Assembly: GCF_014230315.1 (NCBI RefSeq)
Contig: NZ_JACLAW010000001.1
Location: forward strand, 62,001-126,000
Source: Novosphingobium flavum
GTDB taxonomy: Bacteria; Pseudomonadota; Alphaproteobacteria; Sphingomonadales; Sphingomonadaceae
Length of the DNA: 64,000 nucleotides
Direction: 5' to 3'
Shown here: one piece after another, positions 28,640 through 39,040 of the stretch
Numbering within the stretch: position 1 is the stretch's first letter
Layout of the letters: the number at the start of each line of letters is the position of its first letter
Program-made: the position numbers and the translations under genes
Notes under the pieces: generated by a model
What the model was told of the DNA's origin: nothing
The model's database searches: none
Seen by the model: only the letters and a program-made list of their open reading frames with translations

Positions 28640-30102
28640 AGCTCGGCGCCCTTGCTGCCGCGGCAGGCCTGCCGCTCGCAGAGGGCGCGGAGCGCGACGT
28701 GACCGGCTTCGCCATCGACAATCGCAAGGTTGCCCCGGGCACGGTCTTCGGCGCGTTTCAGGGCGCGACGGTAAACGGCGAGGACTTCATTCCGGCCGCG
28801 ATCCAGGCCGGGGCCGTTGCAGTCGTCGCCCGGCCCGAAGCCCGCGTCGAGGGCGCAGTCCATATCGCCGATGCCGAGCCGCGCCGGGCTTTCGCGCGCC
28901 TTGCCGCCGGGTTCTATGCGCCGGTGCCCGAAACGATCGTCGCCGTCACCGGCACCAACGGCAAGACCTCGACCGTCGAGATGGTCCGCCAGATCTGGCG
29001 CATGGCGGGCAACCGCGCCGCCTCGATCGGTACGCTCGGCGTGACCACGCCCGAAGGCTCGGTCTCGACCGGGCTGACCACGCCCGACATCGTCACCTTC
29101 CTCGCCAACATGGCCGGCCTCGCGCGCGAAGGCGTCACGCACGTCGCCTATGAGGCGTCCTCCCACGGTCTCGCCCAGTTCCGCAACGAGGGGCTGCGGG
29201 TCAAGGCCGGGGCCTTCACCAATCTCAGCCGCGATCACCTCGATTACCACAAGGACATGGCGGACTATTTTGCCGCGAAGATGCGCCTGTTCGACGAGGT
29301 GGTGGAACAAGGCGGCACGGCAGTCATCTGGGCCGACGACCAATGGTCGCCGTCGTCGGCAGAGCGGGCGCAGGCAAGGGGGTTGCGCCTGTTCACGGTG
29401 GGCGAGAAGGGGACGCAGATCCGCCTTCTCGCCCGCTCCCCCAGCGCTCTGGGCCAGACTCTTCAGATCGAGCATGAAGGCGCGGCCCGCACGATCAACC
29501 TGCCGCTGATCGGGGCCTACCAGGCCGCCAACGCACTGGTGGCGGCGGGCCTCGTCCTCGCCACGGGCGGCGATCCGGCGTGCACGTTCGACGCGCTCGG
29601 CCGGCTCCAGCCGGTGCGCGGGCGGCTCGAACGGGCCGCGATCACCGGGCTGGGCGCGCCGGTCTATGTCGACTATGCCCACACCCCCGATGCGCTTGAA
29701 GCCGCCATCGCCGCGCTCAGGCCCCATGTCACCGGGCGGCTGATCGTGGTATTCGGAGCGGGCGGGGATCGCGATTCCGGCAAGCGCCCGCTGATGGGCC
29801 AGGTCGCGGCCGAGCAGGCCGACATCGTGATCGTGACCGATGACAATCCGCGCGGCGAGGATGCGGGCGAAATCCGCAAGGCCGTGCTCGCCGGATGCTC
29901 GGGCGGCCTGATGGGCAAGGTCCGTGAGATCGGCGACCGGCGCGAGGCCATTGCAGCGGCGTTGCAGACGGCTTGCAAGGGCGATGTCGTCCTCGTTGCC
30001 GGCAAGGGGCACGAGCAGGGGCAGATCATCGGGCGGGGCGAGGCCATGCGCGTCCTACCTTTCGACGACGTCACGGTAGCGAGGGAGTGCGCCGGGCAAT
30101 GA
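28636..30102 (+). CDS. murE: UDP-MurNAc-L-Ala-D-Glu:meso-diaminopimelate ligase
   Basis: 488 residues. Adds the third stem-peptide residue in the cytoplasm. ATP loop VTGTNGKTST; the DNPRGEDAG motif marks specificity for meso-diaminopimelate as in Gram-negatives. Carbamylated-Lys region YFAAKMRLFDEV. ATGA overlap with ftsI upstream and with murF downstream. Confidence 0.96.
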   Translation: MKLGALAAAAGLPLAEGAERDVTGFAIDNRKVAPGTVFGAFQGATVNGEDFIPAAIQAGAVAVVARPEARVEGAVHIADAEPRRAFARLAAGFYAPVPETIVAVTGTNGKTSTVEMVRQIWRMAGNRAASIGTLGVTTPEGSVSTGLTTPDIVTFLANMAGLAREGVTHVAYEASSHGLAQFRNEGLRVKAGAFTNLSRDHLDYHKDMADYFAAKMRLFDEVVEQGGTAVIWADDQWSPSSAERAQARGLRLFTVGEKGTQIRLLARSPSALGQTLQIEHEGAARTINLPLIGAYQAANALVAAGLVLATGGDPACTFDALGRLQPVRGRLERAAITGLGAPVYVDYAHTPDALEAAIAALRPHVTGRLIVVFGAGGDRDSGKRPLMGQVAAEQADIVIVTDDNPRGEDAGEIRKAVLAGCSGGLMGKVREIGDRREAIAAALQTACKGDVVLVAGKGHEQGQIIGRGEAMRVLPFDDVTVARECAGQ

Positions 30103-31562
30103 GTGCAATAGCCGCCCTGATCGACTGGCCGGAAGACAGCCTCACCGAATGGCGCCTCGCGCTGTGGACCTCGGCCGAACTGGCCGAGGCGACCGGCGGC
30201 CTTGCCAGCGATGAATTCGAGGTATCCGGCGTCGAGATCGACAGCCGAGACGTGGTCGAGGGTGACCTGTTCTTCGCGCTCAAGGGCGAAGTCATGGACG
30301 GCCACCGTTTCCTCGATTCCGCCTTCCGGAACGGCGCCGTCGCCGCGGTGGTCGACCGGAAAGTCAATTATCCGCATATACTTGTGCCGGATACTTTCGA
30401 GGCGCTGCAAGCTCTGGCCACCGCCCGCCGTGCCGCGATCGCGGCAACCGCCTGCGTCATCGGGGTGACCGGATCGGTCGGCAAGACAAGCGTCAAGGAA
30501 GCGCTCTTCGCCGCGCTCGACCGTTCAAGCCACGGCCGCGCGCACCGTTCGGTCAAAAGCTACAACAACCACGTCGGCGTGCCGCTCAGCCTCGCGCGCA
30601 CGCCCACCGGCAGCCATTTCGGCGTGTTCGAGATGGGCATGAACCATGCCGGCGAAATCGCCGCGCTGACCCGGCAGGTCCGCCCCCACGTCGCGCTGAT
30701 CACCACGATCGCCCCGGCCCATATCGAGAACCTCGGCTCGGAAGCAGCGATCGCCGATGCCAAGGCCGAAATCTTCGAGGGCCTCGAACCGGGCGGCACG
30801 GCGGTGATCCCGGCCGACGGCCCGCATTTTCGCCGTCTTGCCGATGCCGCGCGCCGTGCCGGGGCCAACGTCGTCTCGTTCGGCCGGTCAAGCGAGGCCG
30901 ATGTCCGCCTGCTCGACGCGGTCATGGCGCCGGGCGGCGGCTCGCTGGTCACGGCCGACATGGGCGACCGGCGGCTGTGCTACACCGTCGCCGCACCGGG
31001 CGAGCACTGGGTCACCAATTCGCTCGCTGTCATGGCCGCGGTCCGCGCGGCGGGCGGCGATCTCGGCGCGGCGGGCCTCGCCCTTGCCGAACTCGAAGGG
31101 CTCAAGGGGCGCGGCGCGCGCCACACCATAACTGCCGGCAGCGGGAAGGCCCTGCTGATCGACGAGAGCTACAACGCCAACCCCGCCTCGATGGCCGCGA
31201 CCCTGGCCCAGCTCGGCGCCACGCCGGCCCGGCGCCGCATCGCCGTGCTCGGCGCGATGAAGGAACTGGGCGAGCACGGCCCGCAGTTTCACGCCGAGCT
31301 GGCCGGGCCGCTCGCGGCTGCCGGAGCAGACTATGCGCTTCTGGTGGGCGACGAGATGACCGCGCTGGCCGACGAACTGGGGAAATCGGCAGGCGGCGCG
31401 CTTGGCAAAGTGATCCCCTTCGCTCATTGCCGGTCAACCGCAGAGGCAATCGAAGCCCTGTCGGCATGGGGCCTGGAAGACGGCGACGTCCTCCTCGTCA
31501 AGGGATCGAATTCGGTGGGGCTCGGCCAACTGGTCGCCGCCCTCACTCTCGGGCAAGGCTAG
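30099..31562 (+). CDS. murF: UDP-MurNAc-tripeptide:D-Ala-D-Ala ligase
   Basis: 487 residues from ATG 30099, which overlaps the murE stop as ATGA; longer in-frame extension lies within murE. Adds D-Ala-D-Ala to the UDP-tripeptide. ATP loop VTGSVGKTSVKE, SYNNHVGVPL, MNHAGEI and DESYNANPASM are family blocks. A stretch of about 40 residues before the Mur domain is longer than in E. coli. The gap to mraY is 12 nt. Confidence 0.95.
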   Translation: MSAIAALIDWPEDSLTEWRLALWTSAELAEATGGLASDEFEVSGVEIDSRDVVEGDLFFALKGEVMDGHRFLDSAFRNGAVAAVVDRKVNYPHILVPDTFEALQALATARRAAIAATACVIGVTGSVGKTSVKEALFAALDRSSHGRAHRSVKSYNNHVGVPLSLARTPTGSHFGVFEMGMNHAGEIAALTRQVRPHVALITTIAPAHIENLGSEAAIADAKAEIFEGLEPGGTAVIPADGPHFRRLADAARRAGANVVSFGRSSEADVRLLDAVMAPGGGSLVTADMGDRRLCYTVAAPGEHWVTNSLAVMAAVRAAGGDLGAAGLALAELEGLKGRGARHTITAGSGKALLIDESYNANPASMAATLAQLGATPARRRIAVLGAMKELGEHGPQFHAELAGPLAAAGADYALLVGDEMTALADELGKSAGGALGKVIPFAHCRSTAEAIEALSAWGLEDGDVLLVKGSNSVGLGQLVAALTLGQG

Positions 31563-31574
31563 GTTCGCACAAAC

Positions 31575-32645
31575 ATGCTTTACCTCATCGCCGACTGGAT
31601 GAACTTCCCCGGCATTGCGAACCTCATTCGCTACCAGTCGTTTCGCGCCGGCGCGACCATGGCCACGGCTTTCCTGATCGGCCTGATCATCGGCCCGCGC
31701 TTCATCAACATGCTGCGCGTGCGCCAGGGCAAGGGGCAGCCGATCCGCGAGGACGGCCCGCAGAGCCACCTCGCCAAGCGCGGCACGCCGACCATGGGCG
31801 GCCTGATGATCCTGATCGCCCTGGTGATCTCGATGCTGCTGTGGATGGACCTGTCCAACCCCTTCGTCTGGGCCTGCCTCGCGGTCACCGCCGGCTTCGG
31901 CGCGATCGGTTTCATGGACGACTACGACAAGGTCACCAAATACAGCCACAAGGGTGTGCCGGGCCGGGTTCGCCTCGCCATGGAATTCGTCGTGGCCGGG
32001 ATCGCCGCCTGGATCATCGTCAGCCAGGTCGGCACCGACGTTTACGTCCCGTTCCTGAGCAATCGCTACATCCCGCTCGGGCCGCTCTACTATGTCTTTG
32101 CCGCCGTGGTGATCGTGGGCGCGGGCAATGCGGTCAACCTGACCGACGGGCTCGACGGGCTGGCCATCATGCCGGTGATCATCGCCGCCGGGACTTTCGC
32201 GATCATCGCCTATCTGGCGGGCCGCATCGACTATGCGCATTATCTCGGCATTCCCCACGTGCCGCGCGCGGGTGAACTCGCCATCCTCTGCGCCGGGATC
32301 ATGGGGGCGGGGCTCGCCTTCCTCTGGTTCAACGCGCCGCCGGCCGCCGTGTTCATGGGCGATACCGGCTCCCTCGCGCTCGGCGGCGCGCTCGGCGCCA
32401 TCGCCGTTGCCGCGCATCACGAGATCGTGCTCGCCATCGTCGGCGGCCTGTTCGTGATGGAGGCCGTCTCGGTCATCATCCAGGTCTTCGTCTACAAGCG
32501 CACCGGCAAGCGGGTATTCCTGATGGCCCCGATCCACCATCACTTTGAAAAGCTCGGCTGGGCGGAATCGACCGTTGTGATCCGCTTCTGGATCGTCTCG
32601 ATCATCCTTGCCCTGATCGGTCTGTCGACGCTCAAGCTACGATGA
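31575..32645 (+). CDS. mraY: Phospho-MurNAc-pentapeptide transferase
   Basis: 356 residues, ten hydrophobic segments. Makes lipid I by joining phospho-MurNAc-pentapeptide to undecaprenyl phosphate at the inner membrane. [18 protein letters not shown] (the Asp pair), [10 protein letters not shown], and the HHHFEKLGW near the C-terminus are invariant blocks. Poor ribosome binding site, so it may depend on upstream translation. ATGA overlap with murD. Confidence 0.97.
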   Translation: MLYLIADWMNFPGIANLIRYQSFRAGATMATAFLIGLIIGPRFINMLRVRQGKGQPIREDGPQSHLAKRGTPTMGGLMILIALVISMLLWMDLSNPFVWACLAVTAGFGAIGFMDDYDKVTKYSHKGVPGRVRLAMEFVVAGIAAWIIVSQVGTDVYVPFLSNRYIPLGPLYYVFAAVVIVGAGNAVNLTDGLDGLAIMPVIIAAGTFAIIAYLAGRIDYAHYLGIPHVPRAGELAILCAGIMGAGLAFLWFNAPPAAVFMGDTGSLALGGALGAIAVAAHHEIVLAIVGGLFVMEAVSVIIQVFVYKRTGKRVFLMAPIHHHFEKLGWAESTVVIRFWIVSIILALIGLSTLKLR

Positions 32646-33985
32646 TCACCTCGCCCGCCTTTGCCGGCAAGCGCTATGCCGTCCTCGGTCTTGCCCGCAC
32701 CGGGCTCGCCGCGGTCCGCGCCCTGCTGGCAAGCGGCGCCGAAGTGACTGCGTGGGACAGCCGCGACGAGCCGCGCCAGGCCATCGTCGCCGAATTCGGC
32801 GAACGGGTCGCCCTGGCCGATCCGGTCACTTCAGACCTTGCCGGCTATGCCGGGGTGCTGGTCTCGCCGGGCGTTCCGCTCAACCGCCACCCGATCCGCG
32901 AAGCGGCGGAGCGTCACGGCGTGCCGCTGATCGGCGATATCGAGATTTTCTCGCAGGCCCGGATGAACCTGCCCCCGCACAGGGTGGTCGGCATCACCGG
33001 CACCAACGGCAAGTCGACCACGACGGCGCTGGTCCACCACCTGCTGCAGACCGCCGGCCTGCCGAGCCTGATGGGCGGCAATATCGGCCTGCCGATCCTG
33101 GGCCAGAAGCCGCTCGCCCCGAACGACAGGGGCGAGGGGGTCTATGTCCTTGAACTGTCGAGCTACCAGATCGACATCACCCAGCGGCTCGATTGCGATG
33201 TCGCGGTGCTGCTCAACGTCAGCCCCGACCACCTCGACCGCTACGGCAGCTACGAGGCCTATGTCGCCTCCAAGGCCCGCCTGTTCGGAATGCAGGCGAT
33301 CGGCCATGTCGCGCTTGTCGACTACCGGGCGGAGATGGACGAGGACATCCTCCGCTTCGCCCCCGATGGCCAGCGATTCCAGTTCATCGACGGGGTGGAC
33401 CTGCCCGGCAACCAGGCGGACTGGCCCTCGCTGCAAGGACCGCATAACCGCGCCAATGCCGCCGCCGCCGTCGCTACGGTTCGTCACCTCGGGCTCGACG
33501 ATGCGACGATCGAGGCCGGGCTCAAGACCTTTTACGGCCTGCCCCACCGGATGGAACGGGTGGCCGAGGCCAATGGCGTTATCTTCATCAACGACAGCAA
33601 GGCCACCAACCCGGCGTCCACTGCCCCGGCCCTCGCTGCCTTCCCGGCCGCTCCCGCACCGCGCATCCACTGGATTCTTGGCGGCCTGCCCAAGGGCGAT
33701 GACCTTGACGACTGCGTGCCCTTCTTGGGCAACGTCGCTGCCGCCTATACCATCGGCGATGCCGGCCCGCGCTTTGCCGAGCTGCTCGAGGGCCATGTGC
33801 CCGTCCGCCGCAGCGAGATGATGTGCGAGGCGATCCGCCAGGCGATCGACGCGGCCCATCCGGGCGACGTGGTCCTGCTCTCGCCGGCCTGCGCCAGCTT
33901 CGACCAGTTCCGCGACTATGAGGCGCGCGGCGATGCCTTCCGCCAATTGGTCGGTGCCCTGCTCGAGGGAGGAAGCTGCGGATGA
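32642..33985 (+). CDS. murD: UDP-MurNAc-L-Ala:D-Glu ligase
   Basis: 447 residues. Adds D-Glu to the UDP-sugar. ATP loop [39 protein letters not shown] and [11 protein letters not shown] are present. ATGA overlaps at both ends. Confidence 0.96.
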   Translation: MITSPAFAGKRYAVLGLARTGLAAVRALLASGAEVTAWDSRDEPRQAIVAEFGERVALADPVTSDLAGYAGVLVSPGVPLNRHPIREAAERHGVPLIGDIEIFSQARMNLPPHRVVGITGTNGKSTTTALVHHLLQTAGLPSLMGGNIGLPILGQKPLAPNDRGEGVYVLELSSYQIDITQRLDCDVAVLLNVSPDHLDRYGSYEAYVASKARLFGMQAIGHVALVDYRAEMDEDILRFAPDGQRFQFIDGVDLPGNQADWPSLQGPHNRANAAAAVATVRHLGLDDATIEAGLKTFYGLPHRMERVAEANGVIFINDSKATNPASTAPALAAFPAAPAPRIHWILGGLPKGDDLDDCVPFLGNVAAAYTIGDAGPRFAELLEGHVPVRRSEMMCEAIRQAIDAAHPGDVVLLSPACASFDQFRDYEARGDAFRQLVGALLEGGSCG

Positions 33986-35211
33986 CCCAGTTCAGCGGCA
34001 TTTCCGATCACACGCCCTTCGTCCCGCGCGCCGGTGCGGTTCCGGCCGGGCTGCGCCTCAAGCGCAACCGCCGCCACGAACTGGCCGTATGGTGGCGCGA
34101 GATTGATCGGGTGCTGCTGTTCCTCGTCCTCTCACTGATGGCGCTGGGCGCCGCCGCCGTGGCTGCGGCCTCGCCCGCCAGCGCGCGGCGCCTGTCCACC
34201 TCGGCAATCCGGCTCGATGACCTGCACTTCTTCGTGCTGCACATCCGCTGGCAGATCATCGGCCTCGTCACAATGTTCGCGGCCTCGACACTGCCCAAGG
34301 AAACCGCGCGCCGCGCCGGGATCATGCTCGGCTTCGGGATGATCTTCGCGCTGATGCTGGTCCCGGTTATCGGCACCAACGTCAACGGCGCCAAGCGCTG
34401 GCTCAATCTCGGCATTTCGCTGCAGCCGTCGGAATTCCTCAAGCCCGCCTATGCCATCGCCATGGCCTGGGTCCTGTCGTGGCGGGTGCGCGATCCGGGC
34501 CTGCCGGTGCTGTGGATCGCCACGGGCATGATGGGGCTGGTCTCGTTTCTGCTCATGCTCCAGCCGGACTTCGGCTCGACCGTGCTGTTCGCCGGGGTCT
34601 GGTTCGTGCTGGTCCTGCTTTCGGGCCTGCCGGTCAAGCAGATCTCGCTCCTCGGCGCGGGCGGCGTGGTTGGCGTGGTGGCGACCTATTTTCTCTACGA
34701 CAACGCCCGCCACCGCATCGACAATTTCCTGGGCGGCGGCACGGCCTACGATCAGGTCGACCTCGCCTCGCGCACGATCTCCTCGGGCGGGTGGACCGGC
34801 TCCGGCCTGTGGCTCGGCACCCGCAAGCTCTCTCTGCCCGAGGCCCATACCGACTATATCTTCTCGGTGATCGGCGAGGAATTCGGCCTGCTGGTCTGCG
34901 GCCTGATCGTCCTGCTCTATCTCGCCCTCGTCACCCGGGTCCTGCTCCGGCTGGTCGAGGAGGAGGATCTGTTCACGGTGCTCGCCGCGACCGGGCTTAC
35001 CGCCCAGCTTGGCGGGCAGGCCTTCATCAACATCCTCGTCAATCTCCAGCTGTTCCCGTCCAAGGGCATGACCCTGCCGCTGATCTCCTACGGCGGCTCG
35101 TCCACGGTGGCGCTGTGCCTTGGCGTTGGCTTCCTGCTGGCGATCACCCGCCGCAATCCCTACCTGCAGCGCGAGCGCTTTACCCTGCGCGACGCCGGAG
35201 TGCTGAAATGA
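33982..35211 (+). CDS. ftsW: Septal peptidoglycan glycosyltransferase FtsW
   Basis: 409 residues with about ten hydrophobic segments (SEDS family). Polymerises lipid II together with FtsI. GTNVNGAKRWLNLG and QPSEFLKPAY with the catalytic-loop Asp (LQPDFGST) and SYGGSS near the C-terminus are diagnostic. Overlaps murD by ATGA; murG starts 10 nt after its stop. Confidence 0.95.
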   Translation: MTQFSGISDHTPFVPRAGAVPAGLRLKRNRRHELAVWWREIDRVLLFLVLSLMALGAAAVAAASPASARRLSTSAIRLDDLHFFVLHIRWQIIGLVTMFAASTLPKETARRAGIMLGFGMIFALMLVPVIGTNVNGAKRWLNLGISLQPSEFLKPAYAIAMAWVLSWRVRDPGLPVLWIATGMMGLVSFLLMLQPDFGSTVLFAGVWFVLVLLSGLPVKQISLLGAGGVVGVVATYFLYDNARHRIDNFLGGGTAYDQVDLASRTISSGGWTGSGLWLGTRKLSLPEAHTDYIFSVIGEEFGLLVCGLIVLLYLALVTRVLLRLVEEEDLFTVLAATGLTAQLGGQAFINILVNLQLFPSKGMTLPLISYGGSSTVALCLGVGFLLAITRRNPYLQRERFTLRDAGVLK

Positions 35212-35221
35212 GCGTTGGCCA

Positions 35222-36406
35222 ATGAGCGGGGTAAGCCGCCACTATGTCCTGGCCGCCGGTGGCACCGGCGGGCACCTGATTCCGGCCTTCGCCCTGGCGA
35301 CCGAGCTGGAGCGGCGCGGCCACCACGTCGCGCTGGTGACTGACGCGCGCGGCGCGGCGATTCCGGGCAAGCCCGACTTCCTGCCCGCCCATGTCCTGCC
35401 CGCCGGGCGGATCGAGGGGAAGAACCCGCTGAACTGGCTCAAGGGCTTTCGGGCGATCTTGGAGGGGCGGCGCATGGCGCTGCGCCTGTTCGACTCGTTC
35501 CAGCCCAGCGCCGTGGTCGGCTTCGGCGGCTATCCCGCCCTGCCGACCCTGCTAGCTGCGACCTCGGCCAGGATCCCCTCGGTGATCCACGAGCAGAACG
35601 CCGTGCTGGGCCGGGTCAACCGCTTCCTCGCCGGCAAGGTCGATGCCATTGCCACGGCTTACAGGCAGGTCGATCGCCTCGCCGAAAAGCTCGCGGGCAA
35701 GGTCCATCTCGTCGGCAACCCGGTTCGGCCCGAGGTCCTGACCCTGCGCGACCAGCCCTATCCCGAATTCACCGAGGACGGGCTGCTGCGCGTGCTCGTG
35801 ACCGGTGGCAGCCAGGGCGCGCGGGTCCTGTCCGAAGTCGTGCCCGATGGCCTTGCCATGCTCCAGCCGGCGCTGCGCACCCGGCTCCAGGTGATCCAGC
35901 AGTGCCGCCCGGAAGACATCGACGTCGTGCGCCAGCGCTATTCCAGCCACGGCATCCCGGCCGAACTCGCCACCTATTTCGAGGATATGGCCGAGCGGCT
36001 GGCCGATGCCCACCTGTTCATCGGCCGGGCCGGGGCCTCGACCATCGCCGAGCTGACCGCCGTGGGCCGCCCGGCCATCCTCATTCCCCTGCCGATCGCG
36101 ACTGACGATCACCAGGCCGCCAACACGCGCGAGATCGTCGAGGCGGGCGGCGCCCGCTCGATCCGCCAGGCGAAATTCACGGCCGTCGAACTCGCCAAGC
36201 AGATCCAGGCCATGGCCCAGCATCCGCATAGTCTCGCCAATGCCGCCCATGCGGCGTGGAACTGCGGCTATCCCAATGCGGCAAGCGACCTTGCCGATCT
36301 CGTCGAAAGCTTCGGCGCTACCCCCCTGATGGACGTGATCCGGGTTGGCGGTGCGGCGCAGGCCACCGGCGGCAAGGAAGCCCTCGCGCGCGATATGGCC
36401 GAATGA
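35222..36406 (+). CDS. murG: UDP-GlcNAc:lipid I N-acetylglucosamine transferase
   Basis: 394 residues, slightly long. Converts lipid I to lipid II at the inner face of the membrane. [42 protein letters not shown] and [20 protein letters not shown] are family motifs. A C-terminal tail after the glycosyltransferase fold adds about 20 residues. ATGA overlap with murC. Confidence 0.96.
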   Translation: MSGVSRHYVLAAGGTGGHLIPAFALATELERRGHHVALVTDARGAAIPGKPDFLPAHVLPAGRIEGKNPLNWLKGFRAILEGRRMALRLFDSFQPSAVVGFGGYPALPTLLAATSARIPSVIHEQNAVLGRVNRFLAGKVDAIATAYRQVDRLAEKLAGKVHLVGNPVRPEVLTLRDQPYPEFTEDGLLRVLVTGGSQGARVLSEVVPDGLAMLQPALRTRLQVIQQCRPEDIDVVRQRYSSHGIPAELATYFEDMAERLADAHLFIGRAGASTIAELTAVGRPAILIPLPIATDDHQAANTREIVEAGGARSIRQAKFTAVELAKQIQAMAQHPHSLANAAHAAWNCGYPNAASDLADLVESFGATPLMDVIRVGGAAQATGGKEALARDMAE

Positions 36407-37806
36407 AGGGCGTTGGAACCGATATCGGGACGATCCACTTCGTGGGGATCGGCGGGATCGGCATGTCCGGCATTGCCGAGGTGATGAACAACCTCGGCTA
36501 TACCGTGCAGGGCTCCGACATTGCCGAAGGCTACGTGGTCGAAGGGCTGCGCAAGCGCGGGATCAAGGTGATGATCGGCCACAAGGCCGATAACCTTGGC
36601 GATGCGGCGGTCGTCGTCACTTCCACCGCCGTGAAGCGCGATAATCCGGAAGTCGCCGCCGCCCTAGAAAACCGCATTCCCGTCGTGCGCCGCGCCGAAA
36701 TGCTGGCCGAGCTGATGCGGCTCAAGAACACTGTCGCCGTGGCCGGAACGCACGGCAAGACCACGACCACCTCGATGGTCGCGGCCCTGCTCGATGCCGG
36801 CGGGGTCGATCCCACGGTGATCAACGGCGGGATCATCAATTCCTACGGCTCGAACGCCCGTCTCGGCGCGTCGGACTGGATGGTGGTCGAGGCCGACGAG
36901 AGCGACGGGTCCTTCCTGCGGCTCGACGGTACGATCGCGGTCGTCACCAACATCGATCCCGAACACCTCGATCACTATGGCTCGTTCGAGCGGGTGAAGG
37001 AGTGCTTCGTCGAATTCATCGAGAACGTGCCGTTCTACGGCGCGGCGGTGCTGTGCATCGACCATCCCGAGGTCCAGGCGATCATCCCCAAGGTGCGCGA
37101 TCGCCGGGTGATCACCTATGGCTTCTCCGCCCAGGCGGACGTGCGGGGCGAGGGCGTCACCCCGATTCCCGGCGGAAACCGCTTTACCGCCGTCCTGCGC
37201 CAGCGCGACGGATCGTTCCGCCGGATCGAGGGGATCGAGCTGCCGATGCCCGGCCGCCACAACGTCCAGAACGCGCTCGCCGCCGTCGCGGTCGCGGTCG
37301 AGATGGGCTGCGACGGCGAGGTGATCCGCACCGGCTTCGGCAAGTTCGGCGGGGTCAAGCGCCGGTTCACCAAGGTCGGCGAGGTTGCCGGGGCGACGGT
37401 GATCGACGACTATGGACACCACCCGGTCGAAATCCGGGCCGTCCTCGCCGCCGCGCGCGAAGGCGCAACCGGCCGGGTCATCGCCGTGGTCCAGCCGCAC
37501 CGCTTCACCCGCCTGCGCGATCACATGGAAGACTTCCAGGGCGCCTTCAACGATGCCGACGTGGTCTATGCCGCTCCGGTCTATCCCGCCGGCGAACAGC
37601 CGATCGAGGGGGTGGACAGCGCGGCGATGGTCGAAGGGGTCAAGGCCCGGGGCCACCGCGCCGCCTTCGTCACCTCCGGCGCCGATGATCTGGCTGAAAC
37701 TCTCGCCCACACGATCCGGGAAGGTGATATGATCGTCTGCCTCGGCGCCGGCGACATTACCAAGTGGGCCGCCGGTCTTGCCGATGCGATAGGCAAGAGG
37801 AGGTGA
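36403..37806 (+). CDS. murC: UDP-MurNAc:L-Ala ligase
   Basis: 467 residues from ATG 36403 (ATGA with murG); a longer frame lies inside murG. Adds L-Ala as first stem residue. [48 protein letters not shown] and [10 protein letters not shown] are present. Five nt separate its stop from the next small ORF. Confidence 0.97.
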   Translation: MKGVGTDIGTIHFVGIGGIGMSGIAEVMNNLGYTVQGSDIAEGYVVEGLRKRGIKVMIGHKADNLGDAAVVVTSTAVKRDNPEVAAALENRIPVVRRAEMLAELMRLKNTVAVAGTHGKTTTTSMVAALLDAGGVDPTVINGGIINSYGSNARLGASDWMVVEADESDGSFLRLDGTIAVVTNIDPEHLDHYGSFERVKECFVEFIENVPFYGAAVLCIDHPEVQAIIPKVRDRRVITYGFSAQADVRGEGVTPIPGGNRFTAVLRQRDGSFRRIEGIELPMPGRHNVQNALAAVAVAVEMGCDGEVIRTGFGKFGGVKRRFTKVGEVAGATVIDDYGHHPVEIRAVLAAAREGATGRVIAVVQPHRFTRLRDHMEDFQGAFNDADVVYAAPVYPAGEQPIEGVDSAAMVEGVKARGHRAAFVTSGADDLAETLAHTIREGDMIVCLGAGDITKWAAGLADAIGKRR

Positions 37807-37811
37807 CGGCG

Positions 37812-38042
37812 ATGAACGGTTTTCTCCCCGATCCGACAGCGTGGATGCGGGTCATGCTGGAGGTCCAGAAGGCCCAGCTCGAAGCCGCCGCGAAGCTGGT
37901 TGAGGCGGGCAGCACGGCGCTCGATCCCGAACGGGTGGACGAAGCGCGCCAGCAGCTTGAGGAGGCCGGCAAGCAGGCGGTTGAGGCTGCCGAGAACTGG
38001 TCGCGCGCGCAGTGGGAGTGGCTCGGCCTGTGGCGGATCTGA
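37812..38042 (+). CDS. Small helical protein between murC and murB, unknown
   Basis: 76 residues from ATG 37812, preceded by an excellent AGGAGGTG. No signal peptide or membrane helix. Predicted almost wholly helical, with a run of Ala/Glu/Gln (KAQLEAAAKLVEAG and DEARQQLEEAGKQAVEAAE) and Trp at both ends (AWMRVML; RAQWEWLGLW). It resembles a phasin-like amphipathic helix but that is only an analogy. The end overlaps the start of murB. Strong RBS, tight spacing and position inside a coupled operon support translation. Not a standard dcw gene. Confidence 0.7.
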   Translation: MNGFLPDPTAWMRVMLEVQKAQLEAAAKLVEAGSTALDPERVDEARQQLEEAGKQAVEAAENWSRAQWEWLGLWRI

Positions 38043-39040
38043 CCGTCCCCCCATTCCCCGAGGTCGCGGGGAAGCTTACGGCTGAGGCCCCGCTCGCCCC
38101 GCTCGTCTGGTTCAAGGCGGGCGGCGCGGCGCAGTGGCTGTTCGAGCCGAAGGACGTGGCCGACCTTCGTGCCTTCCTTTCCGCGCTCGATCCCGCAGTG
38201 CCGGTCATGGCGCTTGGTCTCGGCTCGAACATGATCGTGCGTGATGGCGGCGTGCCGGGCGTCGTCGTGCGGCTCGGCAAGGCCTTTGCGAAAGTCCGCA
38301 AGCTCGATGGCCTGACGCTCGATTGCGGCGGCGGGGCCAGCGGCATCCTGGTCTCCTCCACCGCGCGCGACGCGGGGATCGCCGGTTTCGAGTTCCTCCG
38401 CTCGATCCCCGGCACGGTCGGCGGCTTCGTGCGCATGAACGGCGGGGCCTATGGCGGCGAGGTCAAGGACATCCTCGTCGATTGTGACGTGGTCCTGCGT
38501 TCGGGCGAACTGGTCACCCTGCCGCTCACGGACCTGCACTACACTTACCGCCATTCCGAATTGCCGACCGGCGCGATCGTCGTCGCCGCGCGTTTCCATG
38601 GTCGTCCGGGCGAACCCGAGGCGATCCAGGCCGAAATGGACCGCATCTCCGCCAGCCGCGAAGCGAGCCAGCCGCTACGTTCCAAGACCGGCGGTTCGAC
38701 CTTCAAGAACCCCGCCGGCCACAAGGCCTGGGAACTGGTCGACAAGGCGGGGTGCCGCGGCCTCATGGTCGGCGGGGCGCAGGTCAGTGAAAAGCACACC
38801 AATTTCCTGATCAACACCGGCGAGGCGACCAGCGCCGATATCGAGGCGCTGGGCGAGGAAGTGCGGCGCCGGGTAAAAGAGAATTCCGGCGTCGAGCTGG
38901 AATGGGAAATTCAGCGCGTAGGCATGTTTGCCGGAGCGCCAGACAACAATGGCGTAGGCATGTTTGCCGGAGCGCCAGAAAACAATGGCGTGGGCTTTGC
39001 CGCCGCGACGCCAGTCATCGAAAGCGCAGGTAGCAAGTGA
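38030..39040 (+). CDS. murB: UDP-N-acetylenolpyruvoylglucosamine reductase
   Basis: About 336 residues. FAD enzyme that reduces UDP-GlcNAc-enolpyruvate to UDP-MurNAc. LVWFKAGGAAQWLF, ALGLGSNMIVRDGG, SIPGTVGGFVRMNGGAYG, YRHSELP and TGGSTFKNP are family blocks. Start is uncertain: GTG at 38012, 38018 and 38030 are in frame; I favour 38030 because GGGAG lies 11 nt before it. The C-terminus after EWEIQRVG carries a 12-residue duplication (VGMFAGAPDNNG then VGMFAGAPENNG). GTGA overlap with ddl. Confidence 0.93.
   Translation: MADLTVPPFPEVAGKLTAEAPLAPLVWFKAGGAAQWLFEPKDVADLRAFLSALDPAVPVMALGLGSNMIVRDGGVPGVVVRLGKAFAKVRKLDGLTLDCGGGASGILVSSTARDAGIAGFEFLRSIPGTVGGFVRMNGGAYGGEVKDILVDCDVVLRSGELVTLPLTDLHYTYRHSELPTGAIVVAARFHGRPGEPEAIQAEMDRISASREASQPLRSKTGGSTFKNPAGHKAWELVDKAGCRGLMVGGAQVSEKHTNFLINTGEATSADIEALGEEVRRRVKENSGVELEWEIQRVGMFAGAPDNNGVGMFAGAPENNGVGFAAATPVIESAGSK
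38918..38989 (+). repeat. Two 36-bp tandem repeats in the murB 3' end
   Basis: 38918-38953 and 38954-38989 differ at one base (GACAAC versus GAAAAC). In frame, adding 12 residues per copy. Confidence 0.9.
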
